Positions 57,515-62,390 of a DNA stretch of 62,390 nucleotides are shown in pieces. The DNA comes from JAEUMW01 sp039807745 (lineage in GTDB: Bacteria > Pseudomonadota > Gammaproteobacteria > Burkholderiales > JAEUMW01). The stretch's first letter is position 1. Each line of letters opens with the position of its first letter. The stretch is from contig JBDHRV010000003.1 in assembly GCA_039807745.1 (NCBI GenBank), positions 1 through 62,390 of the forward strand, given 5' to 3'. Both the position numbers and the translations under genes were made by a program. Below the pieces are notes generated by a model. It ran no database searches, was not told the DNA's origin, and saw only the letters and a list, made by a program, of their open reading frames with translations.

Positions 57515-58289
57515 AACCGACTTCACGACCAAGCCCGAGGTGATCGAGGCCCGTGAGCTCGCCGAGCGCGCCACCACCGCCGTCAACGGCTACCGCATCG
57601 CCACGCCCGAGCAGTACATCGAGAGCGCGACCGTGCTGCGCAAGATCAAGGCCGGCCAGAAGCGCCTCGAGGAACTGCGCACCGCGATCACGAAGCCGCT
57701 GAACGCTGCCCTCAAGGCCGCGAACGACCTGTTCCGCGCGCCGGCCGAGCAGCTCGCCCAGGTCGAGCGGCAGATCAAGGCAGAGATCAACCGCTACGAC
57801 GCCGAGCAGGAGCGGATTCGCCGCGAGGAGCAGCGCCGCGCTGAAGAAGTGGCGCGCCGCGAGCGCGAGGTCGCCGAGGCGAAGGCCCGCGCCGCGCGCG
57901 AGAAGGCGGACGCCGAGGCCGCTGAACTGCGCCGCCGTGCAGAGGAGGAAGCCGCTGCCGGCCGCGCCGCCGAGGCCGCGAAGCTCGCGGCGAAGGCGGA
58001 CTCGAAGGTCGAACGTGCCGAAGCGCGCGCCGATGCGCTCGAACTGCAGGCGGCGTCCGTCGTCGCGCCCGTGATCCAGCGCGAGGCACCGAAGGTGGCT
58101 GGCATCGCCAAGCGTACCGTCTGGCTGTTCGAGGTGACCGACCCCGCGAAGGTCAACCCGGCTTTCACCATTCCCGACGAGAAGAAGATCAGGAAGCTGG
58201 TCAACTCACTCGGCGCCGATGCCGCCCCGCTGCTCGGCGACGGCGTGCGCGTCTGGTCCGAGCAGCAGATCGCCGCAGGGGCCGCCTGA
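57504..58289 (+). CDS. Coiled-coil recombination-operon protein, 261 aa
   Basis: EFxxKPEVIEARELAER..AVNGYRIATPEQYIESA at the N-terminus, a 90-residue Arg/Glu/Ala coiled coil (about 90-190) and a globular C-terminus (VWLFEVTDPAKVNPAFTIPDEKKIRKLVNSLG). Proteins of this type regularly follow exo/bet genes in phages and resemble SMC-like or SSB-interacting partners. No enzyme motif. Confidence 0.75.
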   Translation: MPPETDFTTKPEVIEARELAERATTAVNGYRIATPEQYIESATVLRKIKAGQKRLEELRTAITKPLNAALKAANDLFRAPAEQLAQVERQIKAEINRYDAEQERIRREEQRRAEEVARREREVAEAKARAAREKADAEAAELRRRAEEEAAAGRAAEAAKLAAKADSKVERAEARADALELQAASVVAPVIQREAPKVAGIAKRTVWLFEVTDPAKVNPAFTIPDEKKIRKLVNSLGADAAPLLGDGVRVWSEQQIAAGAA

Positions 58290-58319
58290 ACCGCCATCCA
58301 CACGAGGAGCCTGACCACC

Positions 58320-58685
58320 ATGCCACGCCCATTCTTTGAAACCCTGCGCGAGCTGCGCGCCGGCCGCACGCTCGAGGACCTGCAGGACGCGCTCACCGAA
58401 GCCGTGCAGGCCGTCGCGGACACCGGCAAGCACGCCGAGATCAAGCTGACGCTGCGCGTGCGCCCGCCGCGCAAGGGCAGTGCCGCCTACGTCACGATCG
58501 AGGATGACGTGACCGTGAAGCTGCCGAAGCGCGATCGCGGCGACACCGTGTTCTTCCCGCTGCCGGACGGCTCGCTCAGCCGGCAGGACCCCAACCAGAT
58601 GTCGCTCGGGCTCAGGTCCGTGGCAGACCCCACCGTCGATCTCGCCACCGGCGAGATTCTCACCCCTTCCAGGAGCCAGCAGTAA
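58320..58685 (+). CDS. Small phage protein of the recombination operon, 121 aa
   Basis: MPRPFFETLRELRAGRTLEDLQDALTEAVQAVADTGKHAEIKLTLRVRP, with a beta-rich second half ending DLATGEIL. Common next to DUF2303 genes in phages. Function unknown. Confidence 0.7.
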   Translation: MPRPFFETLRELRAGRTLEDLQDALTEAVQAVADTGKHAEIKLTLRVRPPRKGSAAYVTIEDDVTVKLPKRDRGDTVFFPLPDGSLSRQDPNQMSLGLRSVADPTVDLATGEILTPSRSQQ

Positions 58686-59488
58686 TGGATGCCGAAACCA
58701 TCAAGGAGATCGTGAACACGATCCGCGTTCAGCCGCCCGTCCTCAGCCGCATCGACGAGGAAACCGCCTATGCGGTCGTGCCCGAGGGCTACAACATCAC
58801 CGACGTCAGCCACCTGTTGCCGCCGCCGAACCGCCCGAAGCAGCGCGTAGCGCTGCTGTCGATCGAGTCATTCAGCGAGTACGTGTGGAAGTTCAAGGGC
58901 GAGCACGCTGCGGTCTTCGCCAACGAGGCGCAGGTGTCCTACGAGGCGGTGCTCGACTACCACGCGCCGGTCGGTCGCGGGACCTGCGATCACGTCGCGA
59001 CCTTCAAGTGCCAGCACTCGCCGCAATGGCTGGCATGGATCAACCAGAACGGCAAGTTGGTCAAACAGGGCGAGTTCGCGCGCCACATCGAGAACAACCT
59101 GCTCGACATCTGCGAGCCGTCGTCTGCCGACATGATGCAGGTCGCGCTCTCGCTCGACGTGAAGAAGAACGTCAAGTTCCAGAGCGACATCCGCCTCAGC
59201 AACGGCCAGCACCAGTTCCGCTACGAGGAGGAGATCCGCGGCACCGTGCGCGCGCTCGACATCGAAGTGCCAGAAACCTTCCGCCTGTTCATCCCCGTGT
59301 TCGACGATGAGGGCGCCTACGAGATTGCCGCGCGCCTGCGCTACCGGCTGCAGGAGGGCGAGTTGCTGATGGGCTACGAACTCGTGCGCCACCAGCAGGT
59401 GCTGCGCGACGCGACCAAGGCGATCACGAAGAAGATTCGCGAGGCGCTGTTCATCACTGACATGTACGTCGGGGCGCGGGTGTCGTGA
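58685..59488 (+). CDS. DUF2303 family protein, 267 aa
   Basis: The YfdQ-type pattern: LLSIESFSEYVWKFKG, VLDYHAPVGRGTCDHVATFKCQHSPQWLAWI, and VPETFRLFIPVFDDEGAYEIAARLRYRLQEGEL. Length fits DUF2303. Frequently linked to recombination or anti-defence operons; biochemical role unknown. One-base overlap with the previous gene. Confidence 0.85.
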   Translation: MDAETIKEIVNTIRVQPPVLSRIDEETAYAVVPEGYNITDVSHLLPPPNRPKQRVALLSIESFSEYVWKFKGEHAAVFANEAQVSYEAVLDYHAPVGRGTCDHVATFKCQHSPQWLAWINQNGKLVKQGEFARHIENNLLDICEPSSADMMQVALSLDVKKNVKFQSDIRLSNGQHQFRYEEEIRGTVRALDIEVPETFRLFIPVFDDEGAYEIAARLRYRLQEGELLMGYELVRHQQVLRDATKAITKKIREALFITDMYVGARVS

Positions 59489-59799
59489 CCACCACACCCT
59501 CCTTCCAAGCCTGGGCCATCGTGGAACTGTTCGGGCACCAGCGCTGCGCAGGGCGCATCAGCGAGCAGACGATCGGCGGCGAGACCTTCATCCGCGTCGA
59601 CATCCCGAAAAGCGACGGCAGCGAGTACACGCGGCTGTTCGGCAAGGGCGCCATCTACTGCATCAACATCTGTGAGGAGGCCACGGCGCGCGAGTACGCC
59701 TCGCGGACGTACGCGCCGCTGCAGCCCTACACGTCGTTGCCGGCGCCGCCCGATGACCCTGATCCGGACGACGATCCGGTGATACAGGACTGCCGATGA
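59485..59799 (+). CDS. Hypothetical phage protein, 104 aa
   Basis: GTG start. AWAIVELFGHQRCAGRISEQTIGGETFIRVDIP is a recurrent phage sequence of unknown function, located before the DNA methyltransferase. The C-terminus is Pro/Asp-rich (APPDDPDPDDDPV). Confidence 0.7.
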   Translation: MTTTPSFQAWAIVELFGHQRCAGRISEQTIGGETFIRVDIPKSDGSEYTRLFGKGAIYCINICEEATAREYASRTYAPLQPYTSLPAPPDDPDPDDDPVIQDCR

Positions 59800-61763
59800 T
59801 GCGCGGCACCCTCGAGATCCGCCACGGTCACCTGTTCTGCGGCATCGGCGGCGGCGCGAAGGGATTCAAGCGCGCATCGGCGCGCGTCGGTCACCTGGCC
59901 GCCCGCTTCCGCTGCATCGGCGGGATCGACGTCGACCCGTCGGCGATCCGTGACTTCGGTGCGGTTGCCGGCGTGCCCGGCACCGTGCTCGACCTGTTCT
60001 CGCGCGAACAGTACATCGACTTCCACGGTCACGAGCCGCCGGCGGGCTGGCGCGAAGCGGTGCCGGCCGACATCCATGCGGCATTCGGTCACGAGCGCCC
60101 GCACATCCTGTTCCTGTCGGCGCCGTGCAAGGGATTCTCCGGGCTCACCTCGGAAAGCCGCAGCCGCAGCGCGCGGTATCAGGCGCTCAATGCGCTCACC
60201 GAGCGGGCACTGTTGCTCGCGCTCGAGGCATACGCCGACGATCCGCCCGAGTTCATCCTGTTCGAGAACGTGCCGCGCATCCAGACGCGCGGCCGCGCGA
60301 TGCTCGATCGCATCGAGCAGATGCTCGGCGCCTACGGCTACGCTAGCGCGGAGACGACGCACGACTGCGGCGAGCTCGGCGGACTGGCGCAGTCGCGCAA
60401 GCGCTTCTTGATGGTCTGCCGCCACGTCGAGAAGGTGCCGCCGTTCCTGTACGAGCCACCGAAGCGGCCTCTCCGTGCGGTTGGCGACATCCTCGGCCGC
60501 ATGCCGCTGCCCGGCGACCTGGCCGCGGGGCCAATGCATCGCGTGCCCTCGCTGCAGTGGAAGACATGGGTGCGCCTCGCCTTCGTCGAGGCCGGCTCCG
60601 ACTGGCGCAGCCTGCGCAAGCTGGCCGTCGAGAACGGCTACCTGCGCGACTACGCGCTCGCGCCGGATGCCGCCTATCACCCCGGCGTCTATGGCGTTCA
60701 GCCGTGGGAGAAGCCCAGCGGCGTTATCACCAGCGAGGCGCGACCGTCGAACGGCAAGTTCAGCGTCGCCGACCCGCGCTTCGCGCAGAGCGCGCACTGG
60801 CACGACGGACAAGCCTACGGCGTGAAGCGGTGGGAGCAGCCGGCGGACACGATCACTGGCCAGAGCACGCCCGGACAGGGCCGCTTCTCGGTGGCTGATC
60901 CGCGCCCTCACAGCGGGCCACTGTTCAGCAAGTACGCGGTCACGCGGTGGGATGGCCGTACCGGCACGGTCATCAGCGGAGACGACACAGGCGCCTACGC
61001 GGTCTCCGATCCTCGCGTCGGCAACGGCGACGCCGGCCCGAAGTTCAACAACTGCTACCGCGTCGTGCCGCTCGATCAGCCCGCCCCATCGGTGACGGCC
61101 GGCACCGGCCCATCCGCCGGCGGACTGGCGGTTGCCGATCCGCGCTACGCTTGGCGCGACGCGCATGAGAGCAAGATGCGCGTCTCGCGATGGGATCAGC
61201 CATCACGCACTGTCACCAGTTCCGATCGTGTCGGCAGCGGGGCGCTCTCAGTGGCAGACCCACGCCCCGCCGGCATCAATCGCCAGAAGGGCGATCACTA
61301 CCTGACCGCTGGCTTCTACGGCGTCGTCCCGTGGGACCGATACGCCGGCACCGTCTCGGCGAGCATGTCGCACGACAACGGCTACGGCAGCGTCGCTGAT
61401 CCTCGGTGCCTGCCGGCGCCGGACGCGCGTCTCGTGGCCGTGATCCGCTCGCTCGACAACACCTGGCACCGGCCGTTCACGACGCTCGAGTTAGCGGCGC
61501 TGCAATCCCTGATCGACCCCGAAGACCTCTTCGCGCCGACCCCGTTCGTACTCGATGGTAGTTCGGACTCAATGTGGCGCGAGCACATCGGCAATATGGT
61601 GCCGCGCGATGCGGCGGCTGCCATCGGCAGCGAGATCGGCCGCACGCTACTGCTCGCGTGGAGCGGCGAGACGTTTGCGCTCGGCTCGACACCGATATGG
61701 GTGCGCCCGATTGCGATCGCCGCTGCGGTGGCAATTCCTCGAACCGAGAGGTCCGCAGCATGA
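59796..61763 (+). CDS. Cytosine-C5 DNA methyltransferase with six internal repeats, 655 aa
   Basis: Motif I LFCGIGGGAKG (13-23), catalytic PC motif APCKGFS (C111), ENV (157-159) and QSRKRF (199-204) are all present. Between these and the C-terminal FTTLELAALQSL segment there are six repeats of about 38 residues, from 299 to 537, each with (W/L)-(D/E)-x-P/x3-T-(I/V)-(T/S)...(S/V)-(V/A)-x-DPR. In usual enzymes this W.P..T stretch occurs once. No partner restriction enzyme is visible, so it probably protects phage DNA. Confidence 0.9.
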   Translation: MMRGTLEIRHGHLFCGIGGGAKGFKRASARVGHLAARFRCIGGIDVDPSAIRDFGAVAGVPGTVLDLFSREQYIDFHGHEPPAGWREAVPADIHAAFGHERPHILFLSAPCKGFSGLTSESRSRSARYQALNALTERALLLALEAYADDPPEFILFENVPRIQTRGRAMLDRIEQMLGAYGYASAETTHDCGELGGLAQSRKRFLMVCRHVEKVPPFLYEPPKRPLRAVGDILGRMPLPGDLAAGPMHRVPSLQWKTWVRLAFVEAGSDWRSLRKLAVENGYLRDYALAPDAAYHPGVYGVQPWEKPSGVITSEARPSNGKFSVADPRFAQSAHWHDGQAYGVKRWEQPADTITGQSTPGQGRFSVADPRPHSGPLFSKYAVTRWDGRTGTVISGDDTGAYAVSDPRVGNGDAGPKFNNCYRVVPLDQPAPSVTAGTGPSAGGLAVADPRYAWRDAHESKMRVSRWDQPSRTVTSSDRVGSGALSVADPRPAGINRQKGDHYLTAGFYGVVPWDRYAGTVSASMSHDNGYGSVADPRCLPAPDARLVAVIRSLDNTWHRPFTTLELAALQSLIDPEDLFAPTPFVLDGSSDSMWREHIGNMVPRDAAAAIGSEIGRTLLLAWSGETFALGSTPIWVRPIAIAAAVAIPRTERSAA

Positions 61764-62266
61764 CCCGAGGCTACGCAGCCATCGCGCTTGTGAATCCGAA
61801 GTCGCGGGAGAACGTCGGCGGCGCCCTACGCGCGGCGGGCTGCTACGACGCCTCGCTGGTAGTCATTGCTGGCACTCGACCGGAGCATTACATGGGACGC
61901 ATCGCTACCGACACACAGAAGGCGTATCGACATATCCCGACGCTGCGAGTCGATGATGTGTTCGACGCTTTGCCCTACGACTGCGTCCCGGTTGCAGTCG
62001 ATCTCGTGCCGCACGCGAAATGTCTGTTTGGCTTCACCCATCCCGAGCGCGCGTTCTACATCTTCGGCCCGGAAGATGGAACGCTCGGGAAGGATGTGAC
62101 CGACCGCTGCAAATATGCAGTCTCGGTCCCGACGCGGTACTGCATGAACCTGGCCGCGACGACGAACGTCGTGCTGTACGACCGCATGAGCAAACAAAGA
62201 ACCCTGGATTTTGCTTTATCGCCGCAGGCTGGCGACGGTGCGGACGCACGAAAGGCGGGCTTGTGA
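61760..62266 (+). CDS. SPOUT (TrmH/SpoU-like) RNA methyltransferase, 168 aa
   Basis: Motif 1 NPKSRENVGGALRAAGCY (12-29), motif 2 IFGPEDGTLG (101-110) and motif 3 VPTRYCMNLAATTNVVLYD (123-141), where C-M-N replaces the usual S-L-N. SAM-binding trefoil-knot family that methylates tRNA or rRNA. The ATG overlaps the DNA methyltransferase stop. A separate TrmH-type phage gene is unusual. Confidence 0.85.
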   Translation: MTRGYAAIALVNPKSRENVGGALRAAGCYDASLVVIAGTRPEHYMGRIATDTQKAYRHIPTLRVDDVFDALPYDCVPVAVDLVPHAKCLFGFTHPERAFYIFGPEDGTLGKDVTDRCKYAVSVPTRYCMNLAATTNVVLYDRMSKQRTLDFALSPQAGDGADARKAGL

Positions 62267-62390
62267 TTTTGGAACGAGCGCCACGACCCGCAGACGCCAC
62301 CACGCCCGACCTATTCGGCGGCGAGCCCGACAAGCCGCGCGGCAAGCACTACGTCGAGCCACGAGGCTATGCCGCGCCACCCGGCACTGG
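62263..62390 (+). CDS. Small cysteine-rich protein, N-terminal part (continues at base 78 after circular closure)
   Basis: GTG 62263 overlaps the upstream stop (GTGA). Reads VILERAPRPADATTPDLFGGEPDKPRG... into the terminal repeat. Joined at the repeat it gives the 97-aa protein ending at 243. Confidence 0.75.
   Translation, partial: MILERAPRPADATTPDLFGGEPDKPRGKHYVEPRGYAAPPGT
62314..62390. repeat. Right copy of 77-bp terminal direct repeat (circular closure)
   Basis: Exact copy of bases 1-77. Removing one copy gives a 62,313-bp circle. The physical ends of the virion DNA cannot be located from this repeat. Confidence 0.95.

Noticed and set aside
59727..61166. 479-codon minus-strand ORF opposite the C5 methyltransferase
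   Set aside because: No motifs; catalytic motifs are on the plus strand.

Overview
The window is a complete, circularly permuted temperate phage genome. Its first 77 bases are repeated exactly as its last 77, which is what a k-mer overlap at the end of a circular assembly looks like. One cysteine-rich gene runs across the join and reads through it cleanly. The unique length is therefore 62,313 bp. GC is high, genes are packed with ATGA/GTGA stop-start overlaps, and the host is probably a high-GC proteobacterium. Gene content resembles the Bcep22-like podophages of Burkholderia: a tyrosine integrase, no sheath or tape-measure gene, a large portal, and a DarB-like virion protein of more than 4,500 residues. 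This affiliation is an inference from memory of those phages, not from a search.

Layout. (1) 1-4790, plus strand: a run of small, mostly unknown and often cysteine-rich genes, then an excisionase-like HTH protein and a tyrosine integrase. The 3' end of the integrase gene contains attP, a 48-bp copy of the 3' part of a CAT-anticodon tRNA, flanked by direct repeats that could be arm sites. (2) 4858-9480, minus strand: lysis region with Rz1/Rz, an M15 endopeptidase, several small membrane proteins, two Fn3-like proteins and a peptide deformylase. A plus-strand HNH/AP2-like gene sits inside it. (3) 9551-49012, minus strand: packaging and virion genes. In transcription order these are the small terminase, portal, scaffold-like, major capsid, connector/tail, two collagen-like proteins, a prolyl-hydroxylase-like oxygenase, ejection-type proteins, a homing endonuclease, four fibre/receptor-binding-type proteins, an acetyltransferase, three internal proteins, the 4541-aa polyvalent protein and the large terminase. 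(4) 48997-52663, minus strand: DUF1064 nuclease, small proteins, a replication initiator-like gene that contains an iteron cluster, HTH proteins and a Cro-like protein. (5) 52664-53785: immunity region with palindromic operators, a short CI-like repressor, a second HTH protein and a membrane protein. (6) 53786-62313 and across the join, plus strand: small genes, then recombination genes (RecT/Bet, PD-(D/E)XK exonuclease, coiled-coil partner), a DUF2303 protein, a cytosine-C5 methyltransferase with six internal repeats and a SPOUT RNA methyltransferase.

How it appears to work. The Cro-like and CI-like proteins have similar recognition segments and face each other across TAAACA-N3-TGTTTA palindromes. 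A near copy of the leftward promoter plus operator (27 of 29 bases) lies in front of the rightward operon at 53.7 kb, so one repressor could silence both arms. The leftward late genes carry a recurring element, CTTGCGCT-N3-RATG, followed 16 bp after TTGCGC by a YATNNT box. It occurs at 47.9, 44.6, 35.3 and 9.5 kb, with a weaker copy at 27.2 kb, and probably marks phage promoters. The most unusual cassette is the translationally coupled collagen / collagen / 2OG-Fe(II) prolyl-hydroxylase-like trio at 35.3-37.3 kb, which suggests that the phage may modify its own collagen-like fibres.

No stretch longer than 300 bases lacks a gene on one strand or the other.
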